Shown piece after piece: positions 11,225-25,276 of a stretch of DNA of 64,000 bases. The first letter of the stretch is position 1, and the number at the start of each line of letters is the position of its first letter. This DNA is from Botrytis cinerea B05.10 (Eukaryota > Ascomycota > Leotiomycetes > Helotiales > Sclerotiniaceae). The stretch lies in contig NC_037310.1 of the NCBI RefSeq assembly GCF_000143535.2, positions 2,976,001 through 3,040,000 on the forward strand, written 5' to 3'. The notes beneath the pieces were generated by a model that saw only the letters and a program-made list of their open reading frames with translations, was not told the DNA's origin and made no database searches. The translations under genes were made by a program, and so were the position numbers.

Positions 11225-12847
11225 ATCACAAGTTACCTCTTATCTTCTTCATGAGTTCTTCCATCTCTTTAAGCTAGAAATAGAGCCTTTCTTTTTAGTC
11301 CAGAATATTACCTGATAACAATCCCTGATGTTATTATTTGTGCTGTGTAACAAAGTTCTATTCTCGAAACTTTCCAAGACTTTAAGAATAAAGTTGACAA
11401 GGTGATGCAAACCAAAACATCAATATATTGATTTCAAGGTTTCGTGTTAAAGATATAACAAGCTGACTTCAACTTAGGACTGGACACGTATACCTTGATG
11501 CTCAGTCAGGTATACGATGGCTGTACTGTACCAATGGAAACTCGCAAAAGAACGGTGTCTACCGAGTTTACGTCGATATCAAAAAGGGCAATACACAAGG
11601 GACCGAGTTCGGCGAGCATACGAATCTCACCACATAGATAGATACACTTCTTCAGCCGTCCCGTTTGTCTTCTTCCGTCTTTGCGCCTTTGTCCGAAATC
11701 CCGAATCGGTGTTTATTCCATTATCCAATGAGTGTCCTTGAACCGTTGAAACATTGTTTATCTGAAACAGCTTGTTTTTATCATTTGTTGAAGTCTATCA
11801 TGGGGTACTGGGGTATGGATGTGCGGATATGTTGATTTTCGCGATGCACTTATTGAAGATATCGGGACTCCGCGTTCAAGATCGATGAGATGAAGATGTG
11901 GATATCTTCAGGTATATATTCTTTCGAAAGAAAGATTTCAAAATATATGGCAACTTTTTTTTTTTCTTTTCCGGATTTTAGATTCGAGTGTGAATTATAG
12001 CAGCATCAGTGTACTTGCTCGGAATAAACGGCAAGGGCGGAACAAATAATGCAGTGAGAAATTATGAATAGTATCATCATTTCCCACGTGCATCGAATGA
12101 GATGTGGAGAGGCTGAAGGCAATATTCCTTGCTGGTGAAAGCTGACATTGATTCGTGAAGTGGCGTCAGCACGTTGACCAGTTGATGAACTTCGGACCTC
12201 CGCACGTCAGAACAAGTGATACTTACGAAACTCTTGGGTGCAGATTATCAAACCGATAGATTGAAAGGAATAATCAATGTTTGAAACTGTTGTTGGCGCA
12301 AATGGTGCGCGTTGAAGATACTCGATTGAAGTTTCTTTTTCGAGGTTCTGCAGACCGGGGATGTGATGAAACCTGGTGGGTGGAAAAAATCCTTCCGATT
12401 GATTCGTTACACAACGAGCGGAAAAATGGCTAAAATGGCATAATCAGCCGTACAGATGATATGCATCAAGAGGCTTGATATACTGTGATGCTATACGATA
12501 CTCATCATGCGATAATATGTAAAACAGGCTTCGGCTCGTCGCGTTTACCTATTTATGGAATCTTTCATTTGTGAGTGCGGGATGGGGATATTTGATCCTG
12601 CATTCTCGGCTCTTCATATCTCTGCTTCGACTTGGATGTATGTAAAGATGAGGATCGCCGCATGGTTTAAGCTATCTTACTGAAGCTCGAGATACACAAC
12701 TTCTTTGAGATACTTTTGCGTGGGCGTTGCCTTGCAGTATGATTGCAGAATATACGTTATAGGCTGACTCTATTCGGCTGTGAATCGAACCGGACTTTGA
12801 TGAGAGAGTGAGCTGAGTTGGAGACGAAGGATAAATTGAAGGTCGAG
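11225..12847. other. Intergenic, about 1.6 kb, no gene seen
   Basis: Contains only short unsupported frames and a short T/C-rich tract near 11945-11970. It holds the 3' end of the DUF4470 gene and the promoter of the SNG1-like gene. An open frame extends upstream of the SNG1-like start but has no ATG. Confidence 0.55.
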
Positions 12848-14660
12848 ATGCCTTTTCAACTTCCTCCCCGTTCTAGGCTCGATCCTAAGAGACCTTTTTA
12901 CCTCACCAGAACAAAAAGGATGCCGCCATTTTCGACATTTTATATTTCGGAGGAGTCACTGGCGTTGGGAAATGAAACCGATGATACTATCGATAGGAGG
13001 AAAGTTAGAGAAAATGAGCCGGCTATTCCTACAGAATGGTCTCTCAGTGCATTACCCAGTGGCCGACGATATCCAGGGACTACCATTAGGTCTTCGATCA
13101 TGGGCCGTCGAGATCCTCAGTCCGATGAAGAATCTCTGACAGGAGCTAGCCGAAACCAATACAGGAATATCATAAGATATCCATTGCCCGGTCCTTTATC
13201 GCCGCACCTTGCAGAGAACAGGAAGCTATGGATCAAGATGTTTGTGGTCTTTTGTGTACTTTTGATCACCACGATAATGGGCACAATGTCTATATACTGG
13301 GGCGGTGACCATTCATTACAATACAATATACCCGTCTTAACTATCGCAGTCATTGATTTTGACCATTCAGAAATCGGCAATTATTTCCAGGACATGACGA
13401 CAGCAGCACGAGCCAGAGATTACAGTCACTCGCTGGGGTTTGTGAATCAAGACGGAACCTCCATGTACGGAAACGTGGATAATGTTCGCGCGTCCCTACA
13501 CGATCAGAAATTCTGGGTGGGCATCGTGATAATGGAAAACGCTACGAATGCCATGAATCATGCGTATGAAACTGGAGATGACCTGTACGATCCGAATAGT
13601 GCAATTCATGTTTTCTACGAGGAAGCCAGGAATGCGCTGGTTATTGGAGGAGCAGTGTACCCGAAGTTACTCGAATTTCTAAACGAGTTCGTACTTGAAT
13701 TCACGAAGCAGAAGCAGAACGCTTTTCTACAGGGAACGAATGGATCAGATATGGTGGCTTTGCAGAGACAAGTTCAAAATCCTGTTGCGGCAGGATTTAC
13801 GGTGTTCAATATGGTACCGGCAATACCATCGGTTCGTCAATATTTTCCTCTAGGTCTTGTTCTTAGGTCTGGGTGGGTTCAACACTAATATGTTTAACTA
13901 TAGACAGCCGAAGCTGCAACCGAAATTGGAACGATCTGTACGTATCTACCACAAATTTATTAACCCTGTCATGTAACGGAAAGAGAAATCGTGCTAACCC
14001 GTCTAAAATTTAGATCTAATCATTGTTTCGTTTCTCTCCGTTCTCATGTTCGACAAACTCAGCGATACAATAATGGGAACAATACCCATGAACATCTACT
14101 ACATCTATCGATTATCAGTCCTCCCTATAGTTTTCTTCTTCCTCTCTCTCTTCTATCTAACCCTCTCATGCATGTGGCACATACCATTCTCTCTTCACTT
14201 TGGACCAGCCGGCTATCCCCTCTACTGGATGCTCTCCTGGATCTCCATGATGGCCTTTGGCCTCACCATCGAAAATATAAATAACATTCTCGGCATGCCT
14301 TTCACGCCTGTTTTCTTCGTCTTCTGGGTCATCTCCAACGTCACCACTGGGTTCTATCCCACCGAGATGCTCAACGATTTTTACAAGTGGGGGATTGTTT
14401 GGCCCTTGAGACATGATATGATGGGTGCGCGAGCGATTATCTATGGGACGAAAAATACATTGAGACAGAATTTTGGGGTACTGATTGGATGGGTGCTGAT
14501 TAGTTTATTGTTGATGCCCGGGACATTGTGGGTACAGATGAGGAAGAAAAGAGCGATAAGAGAGGAGAAAAGTAGGGTAATCTTGGAGAAAGTTTGGGGG
14601 GCCCCGGGAAAGGAGAAAGGGGGGAGATTGAAATTGCCGAAGCTGAGTCCGCCTAGTTGA
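12848..14660 (+). CDS. SNG1-like membrane protein (DUF3533 family)
   Basis: Exons are 12848-13831, 13904-13937 (34 bases) and 14014-14660, giving 554 residues. The start chosen is the first ATG in frame. Layout: a basic, Pro-rich cytosolic N-terminus of about 125 residues, one membrane helix (KMFVVFCVLLITTIMGTMSI), a large extracytosolic domain of about 200 residues containing the QNPVAAGFTVFNMVPAIPS motif, then about five helices near the C-terminus. The splices rebuild TAEAATEIGTIYLIIVSFLS, typical of the family. This resembles ABC-2-type membrane domains. Yeast SNG1 gives resistance to nitrosoguanidine and other drugs and affects lipid asymmetry, but the mechanism is uncertain. No ATP-binding partner is adjacent. 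Confidence 0.85.
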
Positions 14661-14679
14661 AAGGAATGTGACGTATTAT

Positions 14680-14720
14680 GATAAGATAAGATGAGATCAG
14701 ATGAGATCAGATGAGATGAG
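14680..14720. repeat. Tandem 10-base repeat ATGAGATCAG
   Basis: Two exact copies at 14691-14700 and 14701-14710 are followed by a third with one change, and flanked by GATAAGATAAG. It lies just downstream of the SNG1-like gene, probably in its 3' untranslated region. Confidence 0.8.
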
Positions 14721-14946
14721 CTATTTTGACCAGGTGATTTGAGATCAACATCTTCAAGGACATTTGGAAGCAGGGAGGTATGAATTGTAATGGACTGATA
14801 GCAATAAAGAGGGAATAAACTGCAAATTACGTTATAAGAGTGGTGATGGCTCGTGGTTAGCACCTATTGAAGGCGGTTCCACAGGCCCCCAAGAAACAAG
14901 ATTTCACACGTACTTAGTTATAAATAAAGAACTCTAGATGTGGCCG

Positions 14947-17332
14947 CTATACATAGCATAACCACCTCAAATCAGCCGCAACTCCTGTATCATAGCCAAT
15001 CTGAGCATCGCACATCTGGATTTCGTTTTCAATCCCAAAGAAATCAGTAGCATACATCTCTGCCAAGTCACCTTGCGCCCCCATTCCTTCTGGAAATGCC
15101 TGATCATCTATAAGCACGGGCTGCGATGATGATTGGAATTCAGTACTAGATTCGCCTTCGCGAGACTCTCGGTTGAATGGCGCGATAGTCATTAGCTTCT
15201 CAACGTATACATTGTTACTGTCCTTTTGGGTTTTGAGCAGTTGTTGCCGATATAAATTGATCGCTGTGCTGAACCGAAGAAGGATATCATGATATTGTTC
15301 TGCTTGGGGACTTAACCGGGCAAGCTTCTTAAGCACAGTACAAGCGTGATCAAAAGATCTGTGAATGTGAGTCGGGGCTTCGCCTTCTACGAGGAGAGAA
15401 AATCCGAGTACAAGTCCAGCGGAAAAGAGCCAAGCCTTAAGGATGCACATGTTGTCAAGCAGAACATTACCGAGAAATGCTTCGTACGATAGTTCCACCA
15501 TCAAATGAGCAGATTGCACACAAGCATCCGAGAATTGAACAATTTTCTCCCTTTCACTAGGACTTATTGACGGCACTTCAGTGATCCTCTTAGACTTGCT
15601 AGAGCTATTTCTCCGCAGTTGAAACATGACATGTGAGATGAGGAACTGTCGTGTTACCATCATGATGCCTACGTAATAAGTACATGAAACATGGACATTA
15701 CCAATCGTAGTCTCACGATAGTCACCTTCAAATGCGGGATCAGGAACGCTGCGAAGTGCTGAAGGTAGGGCCTGACTCCATTCTCGCAGCATCTGAAGAT
15801 AAGTATCGGCGGACTGCACGTCGACGCGACTAGATTTTGCAAACTTGTGTACGATGGTTTCGATGATAGATGAAGATTCGTAGGTTGCATAAAGAGCCAA
15901 TGTTCGATGGTCCATATCTTCAGGATTTGAGCTATCTATCTCGTATTCGTCTCTTTCTATTGATGGTATACTACTAGGACGTGCAAGGATGGAGCTGCAC
16001 AGCAAATCAAGAACACGTGAGCTCATCCATATGCGGCGCCTGCCGATATAATTAGCAAATGAGAGATATTGATTAGATTCCACAAAGTATAGATGTGAGC
16101 CTACCTGGCAGCACGCTCTTCGGGAGATACCCGAGAATGTTGATATGGGACGTGTAACCCAAGAATAGTTGCAGATTTGGAGGCAATTCCGATATACATA
16201 AAAGCTGTGTTTCTGCGGCATGCACCGAGCATATACATTGCCATCAACAAAAACAATTTGACCATAGATAATGAAGGATTCTCCAGCATATCAAGAAAGG
16301 CCATTTGTTGGGCTTGGGCAAAATACTTTTTCGCAAGTTGAATCTCGGATACATCCTTGCCTCGCGATTGAGCCCCTATTGCTATCATCAGAAAAAGACA
16401 AGCGAGATCTTCGCGTTGTGAGCGGGGGCTCGGAGAAGAATTGGCAACATCGGTTTTAATGGCCAACAATTTAGATACATCATCTTGTGAGAAGAGATGA
16501 AGAATACCATTCGACTAAGTAAGATGGAAAATTAATGACTTGTAGCTACGGCAAGGAACAAAAATTAGGACCTTACCACTCTCATATAGCAAGCAATTAG
16601 ATTTTGCTTTTCTTCGAGATCTAAATCATCTTCAAAGGGGCTATTGTCTCTAGAAATCTCGACTTCTAACATCACATTACTCTCCCTGCGTTCAGTGAAA
16701 ACGGAGGTTCCAATATATCGCTTAAGCGTAGTTTGAAGAAAGTGTAGGAACGAAATAGCAGCAATATTGCCAACATAAACTATCAAATGTGTCAGCTCTG
16801 CATAGTATTGGGATATGAATTGGCAAGGAATGACTTATCCCTGCATAAAGAAAAGTCTGAAGAGAAGGAGTCGCCGCCAACCTTGTTCGCCTTGGGAGCT
16901 CTGCAACATCGTAGAACGTTGACATGGTGAAGAGTCACGAGTACTAGCCCGCGTACTAGTGTTGTTCTCGCCGGAAAGGAGTGGGTCCACCGATGGCTCA
17001 AGACGTTGGGCGGAATCGGCATCAATAGTTTTCCGTGAAGACTCGATGTTTCCCTCTTTGGGAGAGGGCTGCCCGGACCGAATTTGGGTCAAAGTAGGGG
17101 AATTCACATTTCTGGTAACGTGATTTAGTGACTGCCCTGATATTCTTTGCCGTCGTGGACTGGGAGAAGACAGGGGAGAAGATGGCGGATATCGGCATGA
17201 ATCGGTACGGCCTTTTGTTACACATGACAAACAAGGGAGGTTTGCATCGCATCGCTTCTTTGAACTTTTGCAAGGAACGCAAGCTCTCGCGGCGCGGGCA
17301 CGTTTATCGGGATGTACTCTTGGGCGAGGCAT
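14947..17332 (-). CDS. Zn2Cys6 transcription factor
   Basis: Four exons on the minus strand, 17332-16882, 16797-16577, 16514-16105 and 16039-14947, give 724 residues. An in-frame stop lies upstream and the first ATG is at 17332. The zinc cluster has Cys at residues 18, 21, 28, 34, 37 and 46 (C-x2-C-x6-C-x5-C-x2-C-x8-C), preceded by a basic run. A Ser/Pro-rich linker follows, then the fungal-specific regulatory domain: IVYVGNIAAISFLHFLQ, SNGILHLFSQDDV, and RRRIW at about residues 361-365, all rebuilt by splicing. Such proteins bind CGG triplets as dimers and regulate nearby catabolic or secondary-metabolite genes. It is divergent from the FAD monooxygenase with an 865-889-base shared promoter, so it is the natural candidate regulator of the 18-22 kb genes. 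That link is inferred. Confidence 0.88.
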
Positions 17333-18221
17333 TGCCGGCGGAACATTACCGCTCAATCTGTTTGGGGATCATGAGCCACTTTTCTACGGCTAAGTCTCCG
17401 TCGCCTTGATCGAACTTGCTGTGAGAAATACGATAAAGATGGATTGGAATCAATTATCAAGCCAATGACTATGTGTCGGAGTGGAATGTTGTTGATGTGC
17501 AATCGGAAAGAGTGTCTCTGTTTCGGAAGTGGGAATGTAGATAAGACATTCAAATGGGACATGGGTGTCGTTCTAGCATGAAATGAAAATATTTAGTTGT
17601 GGGAGCTTATCTTCTCCCAATTAAAATCAGGTAATTTGATCTAAAGGTGGGGTTAGAGGATGTTATCAATAAAATATTAGACTAGCCGGGTACGTTCCGC
17701 TACGTGTCGGATCAGCCGCTCTTTTCCTCTCGTGTCGGCAACGTCAATTATAACTATGGCGAGACAAAAACATCCATTGATAGGAGATCCTCGATTACTA
17801 GAGCCGATGTGCGGTCAATCATTGTGGGTTTTGAACCCAATGGTCTATAATGATACTTGAGTCTTATCTCTCAGAACGCCGGCGGCACCGGACCGCATGA
17901 AAGTTCGATAGCCCATTGTACTGATTATTCACACTACTTGATAGGCACCGTCTTGGCCATTGATCATGCATCATAGATGTATATATACATATATATTCTT
18001 CTAAAATGCCCAGCCTACTTGTGTTGTTCAACTAAGTTACAGCTCGACCTACACAACCTTGGTCTAAAGTACTCATTGAACATATATATCGATCTAGTGG
18101 GCGACTCTCATCTACCGACTTTCACATATTCTTACTTGAGATCTTTACCAAGAAACATACCTTGCATTATTTCTCCTGCTTCAGAAAGCGAGATTAGGAG
18201 CTTTAGTTCCCCACAACAGAA
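17333..18221. promoter_or_regulatory. Divergent promoter between Zn2Cys6 regulator and FAD monooxygenase
   Basis: Contains CGG/CCG inverted pairs: CGG-N7-CCG at 17687-17699 and CGG-N5-CCG at 17708-17718, plus CCGGCGGCACCGG near 17880. These are the kind of sites Zn2Cys6 dimers use. Whether this regulator binds them is inferred. No further gene is visible. Confidence 0.45.
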
Positions 18222-19788
18222 ATGCCTGCTCAATCTGGTTTCAGGTCGTTAGATATTGGTGTAGTAGGGGGTGGAATTGGAGGCTTAAGTACTGCTATTG
18301 CTTTGCGTCGTGCTGGACATCGAGTCACAATATACGAACGTGCAGATTACGCTGGAGAAGTTGGTGCTTCAGTTTCTTGCGCTGCTAACGGCACAAAATG
18401 GTTACATGAATGGGATGTCCCAGTTGAGAAGGGAGATCCTGTCATCTTGAAAAAGCTAATCCGACGTGATTGGAAAACTGGAGAGCCTGATTCTGTGTAT
18501 GATCTCGATGACTATGAGGAGAAGTGGGGGCATGTAAGTTCCCAAAACCGATCAAAATTTCAAATAGTGGAAACTGATGTGGTCATAATAGGTTTACAAC
18601 ATGTTCCACAGGCAATACATGCACGCTATGCTTATGGACAGTGCTGTAGCTGAACCAGAAAAGCCGGGAGTACCAGCTAAATTACTTGTCAATCACAAGG
18701 TAAGCAAACCCGAACATAATGAGCCCAGCTCTGAGCCTTTAATTGACCTTATTTTGATAGTGCTCTGGACTTGATGTTGAAACTGGAACTATCACATTTG
18801 AAAATGGAAATACTGCAGTGCATGACGTTGTCATTGGAGCTGACGGCATTGGATCCGCAATTCGTTCCCTCATTGGCATCAAAGTTGAAAGGAGAGCAGC
18901 CGATGCCAGTTGTCTACATGCCAATGTGGACACCGAAGAAGCAGTGAAGCTTGGCTTGGTTGATTACTCGCAGAATAGTGCACTTGAATATTGGGGAGGT
19001 CTGAATACCCATTACAAGATTGTCCTTTCGCCTTGCAATGGTGGTAAACTACTATCTTATTACTGTTTCTTCCCAAGAGAAAAGGGTGATTATTCCAACC
19101 AGGCATGGGGCGCGAAAGGAACAGTAGAAGAACTCCTTGCTCCTTTCCCAGATCTTGACCCCCAGGTTTACAAACATTTGTCGATCGGAAAGGACGTTGC
19201 TCCCTGGAGATTGTGGATTCACGAACCTTATCCATACTGGCAAAAAGGCAATGCTTGTGTCATAGGAGATGCAGCTCACCCTGTAAGTCATGGCCCAGCT
19301 AAAGTTTAGCGCCTTTGGAACTAATTAGTATTGCAGATGATGCCAGATCAAAGTCAAGGAGCATGTATGGCCATCGAAGATGCAGCAGCTCTTGGTATTG
19401 TTTTCAGCGACAAACATTTCAACGGCGATGTGCAAGAGGCCTTGAGAGTTTATGAGCAAGTCAGAAAACCTCGTGCAACCCGCGTACAAGCTGCTGCTGC
19501 AAAGGCAAGAGAGAACATTAATGAACGTATTGGTAAGATTCCCCAACTTTCGACACATTTCTATCCCCACAAGCTAATCTGACTACAAATCTTAGGTTTC
19601 TCAAGTAACACCGACTCAGCAGTATACAAAGTTTCTGACGAGAAGGCAAAATTGACGATTGAAGAAATGAATGCGTAAGTCAACACTTCCCTTTAATGAG
19701 ACGAGACCTCTGTTAACAATCAGACAGATATGACATGCACGATGACGTTCTGAAGAATTATGCACAAGTTAGAGGAGAGGTTTCTTGA
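18222..19788 (+). CDS. FAD-dependent monooxygenase, salicylate hydroxylase type
   Basis: Six exons (18222-18533, 18592-18699, 18761-19282, 19337-19532, 19596-19674, 19728-19788) give 425 residues. All phases close. The Rossmann FAD motif GGGIGG is at residues 16-21, with the ribose-binding Glu 39 (IYER). The DG motif (IGADGIGSA, DG at 168-169) and the second FAD motif GDAAHPMMPDQSQGA (spliced at residue 314) are intact, so the enzyme should be active. Class A flavin monooxygenases of this type hydroxylate aromatic acids with NAD(P)H and O2. Salicylate is either converted to catechol with loss of CO2 or hydroxylated at position 3 to 2,3-dihydroxybenzoate. The neighbouring dihydroxybenzoate-decarboxylase-type gene favours the second route here. 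The exact substrate cannot be read from sequence. No signal peptide, so cytosolic. Confidence 0.87.
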
Positions 19789-20959
19789 ATAAAGACATTG
19801 CGATTGTTGGAATATTTTGGTATGGGAAAAATCAATAGAAGGCTCCTAATGTGTTCTTCATTTTGTACATAGACGCGTTTTGGTATCGGAGTTTTGGTGC
19901 TGGGCTAGCGAATGCATCTAATCGATCTTTTGCAACCAATCCTTTAATTTTATTCTATCATCTCCTCATGAGAAGTATTTCAACTTCACTAGATGTTTGT
20001 GAAGTCCAGAACTTGTCGCTGTTTGATGTTTTTATGTATATACTGTGCAGCTAAATTTTCGTGGAATGATTAGATATCATCCCTTGGAACGCTTCGTCAA
20101 AACTCGCTTCTTCGGTGAGAGAGTGCCATATAGTTTATGATAGGTATATTAGCATTGGGTCGATAGAAAAAGACCGACGAGGAAAAGCCAATAAACCCAA
20201 TCAATATCCATCTCATTCGAATTGTCAAACATCCCTTCGTCGAACAACAATCCATCATGTGAATGCTGAATTGGCTCAGATGATATCAATTATAATCCTA
20301 TAACAGGAGTGTAAATTTCCAACTGAGCGAGATCAAACTCTTCTGTCGGCTTGAAGTTGCGGAGCATATTGGTCAGAGCCCAATATACCCTTCGAGATTC
20401 GTTCGAAAAATTCCGAACATCTTTTCATACTCCCCAAGATTCTTCTGGTGCATATAAGTGCACGCCAGATTTGTGACTAAGTGCTGAATTAAGTAGTCAT
20501 ATCCTCCCATTTGTGTCCCGAATCAAGTCTAAGTATTATAGAGGCAAGAGTACAGAATTATCTAGCCTGTGCTACCTCATACCAATGCGGTACATCTCTT
20601 AGGGTCTCTGATCTGGTTTTTTTGGAAATCATGAAAGATGCGTGAAAGGTCTGTTCGATGCTCGGAATACTATTTGTAGAGTCACTACAATGTTGTCAAT
20701 GGATATCCGGATTGTTTACCTCGCGCATGAATGCAGGCTTGTTTAATATGGCTGTCCACTTTATCAATGCAGATACATCAAAGTTGACGATCAAGAGATT
20801 AAATATGAGCAATCGGGATTGGCGAGTTGTTTCTTCAAAATTATTCAGTTTTTTCTTTCATTTCCATGTAATAAGTACCAAAATTATCTAAGGCCAGAAC
20901 CAACTCATTCATTCTCATCCTCTTTCCAAAGTCCCTTAATAATATCTACCCTCAATTCT
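19789..20959. other. Intergenic, about 1.2 kb; possible relic on the minus strand
   Basis: Between the convergent monooxygenase and decarboxylase genes. No intact gene. On the minus strand between about 20880 and 20300, short coding-like pieces in shifting frames can be read, described as a finding. Confidence 0.5.
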
Positions 20960-22947
<1,988 letters not shown>

Positions 22948-25276
22948 CTAATTCCCACCAACAACAATATCAGGATGTAGTGTCTTCGTCCCGTAGACAG
23001 GCTTTTTGGTGATATCGTACGGCATAGCCAAAACCTCATCGCCAATGATAATTTTGAGAGTCGGCAATGAAGTTGGATGTAATGGTGCATTGTCAAGCTT
23101 GAAGTCTATCAGCACAATTTCCTAATTCCTCAACGTCAAAAAGAAATATCCAAGAGAAAACTCACCAGCTGTGCTCTCCACCTCAAGTTCCTTTTCAAGA
23201 ATTCTTCCGTTCCTTCTCTATCCCCGTCTTCCTCATGCGCTTTGTAATTACTACCAATAGCAGGCTCCCTCAAAATAACAATCTCATCATAGGCCAATGC
23301 TTTCGTCGCTTCATTAGAAACAGCACCAGGCGGAGGTAAAATCACTAGACTCCCTACTAAACTTTCACTTCTCCCCCACTCCTCCGGATCCTCTGGTATC
23401 TCACCCAGAAAAAGTCGAATAATAAACCGCTGCCCTTGAAGATCCAATTTAGAGACACTAAGTGCTGCGGTCCATTCTCGTAGTGTTTTGTTCGCGCTTG
23501 ATCCTTCGTGTTGTTCTTCTGAGGAAAGTTCTCGATTCTCGAAGTTCCTCTTCTTGATCTTTGAATTGCTACCATCTGAATTGTATAATTCATTTACTCT
23601 TCCTATTACATAACTTGTCATTTCTGCAGCTGTCATATTCCAATCCATAATTTCTGGATAACTATACCCAAATTGGGACATCGATCTGCAAGTATTCGAC
23701 GTGAAAAACGTAGAACTTGTGATAGCAAAGGGCTTCAGAGGAGAAGAGGCTGTATCAATGGTCCCAGGTGGAATAGTGTAGGTGCCATACCAGTCGGATA
23801 AAAGCGTGATGAATGTAGAAGGATTAATGGCTTGATACATGGAGAGAACTCGGTCGACGTTTGCATGGTGAAGCCAGCTATTCAAGTTAGCCGTTGTGCA
23901 TGATTTGTAATAAATAGAGAAAATTAATAGGAAGAAAAAAAAGAAGACGGGATTTTACAATATAGGATCAAATCCAGAATAGCTCAAAAAGGACATATGA
24001 CCATAAGAACCTCCGACAAGAACATGTACCGCACCATGCGGTGATTCTATACTCGCTCCCGAAACTGCCATAGTAGCAAAGCTATTAAAGTTGCTTGATT
24101 TCATAATTGCTGTCCACTGTCATTCCCCTCATCAGCATTATGCTCTTTCTTCTTTATTCTCAACTCTATGCCACCACATATTCCATGAGACAGAGCCGAA
24201 GACGAGGATACCAGAAAACAACTTACTACTTGATCTCCTAACCCTGCGTTTTCTAAATTCATATTTGCAGCATTGAAATCACTTTGTCCATCACCTGAGT
24301 AATCCGGATTTCTCACCGTCCAATTGTATTGTGCCATGTAACCGTCACTGTCCCCAGGAGGAAATTGTTGCTGATTGAGTGGTTTATTCTGGAAGTTATA
24401 ACGGAAGAGGGGATTGTTGACATAGGTAGTGGTGCCAGAGGGAAGTACGATAGAGACAGTGGGGACATTGATGATACTGGGCATGCTAGGGCTAACACCC
24501 CAGTCCCAAAAAGGAATGCGGAGGTTATCAGCAGCAGCTTGGTAGGCGGGATAAAGTGTAGATATATAGGTCTTTGCTATCTTTTGGGCGTAGCTGGCGA
24601 GAACTTGCTACAGTCAGAGAAGGAATGTGAGTAATTTGCTTTCAGCTTGATGGTTCAGGAAGATTTACCTCAAAGAGTGCTAGGTAGGGACGATGCCAGG
24701 TAGTGAACAAGACCGAATCTATACTGCAGATTAACACATATTCTCAGATCAAGAGCTGGGTGGTGTTACCATGTGTACAATATCCGGTGACTGGAGCCCC
24801 GATAGTTTGATTTACACCATCCCAAGAAACATATGGTCTACCATGAATACCTACAGAAAACCTTCAAGTCAATACTGAGGGTGGTTTTGCATGCATATTA
24901 TTTTGAGCCAGTCAAGCTCATACGAATATTATTCGAAATTGCTCACCTGCCAGCTGAAAGTAGGAAAGCCCATCAGTGTATTCGTTTGCAGCTTGCATGG
25001 CGAGAAGAGCTTGAATATATAGCGACCTTGTTACGTCGAAATTAACAATTGAATGGTAGAAATGATGCATAATAAGAGCATCCATTGTAAAGAAGCTCAC
25101 CATTGTTCGATATTATTCTGCAAATCGTTGATATCTTGTCTAAAAGGTCGAGCCTTTGTATTCGAGTTGATACCAGTTGTCACCCCAGCTATAGGATAAT
25201 ACTGAGCATTGCAATAAGTAATAAAGATAGAGCATGCAAGAAATCCCCAAGGGATATACGGGTATTTGACTATCAT
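22948..25276 (-). CDS. Secreted tyrosinase (type-3 copper phenol oxidase), eight exons
   Basis: Exons on the minus strand: 25276-25101, 25026-24947, 24850-24770, 24718-24669, 24607-24227, 24116-23959, 23877-23166, 23121-22948. Phases close to 603 residues. A signal-peptide-like N-terminus (MIVKYPYIPWGFLACSIFIT, cut near YCNA|Q) suggests secretion. CuA ligands are H88 (IHGRPYVSWDGV), H112 and H121 (CTHDSVLFTTWHRPYL), with C110-x-H112 placed for the Cys-His thioether of fungal tyrosinases. CuB ligands are H283, H287 and H313 (PHGAVHVLVGG, GHMS, FDPIFWLHHANVDR). The enzyme oxidises monophenols and catechols to o-quinones. The approximately 285-residue C-terminal part is the usual cap domain that shields the active site until cleaved. 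Neighbouring genes may produce catechol inside the cell; a direct pathway link is speculative because this enzyme should be extracellular. Confidence 0.9.

Noticed and set aside
12818..12847. Upstream extension of the SNG1-like frame
   Set aside because: It opens with TTG, not ATG; the first ATG at 12848 is preferred.
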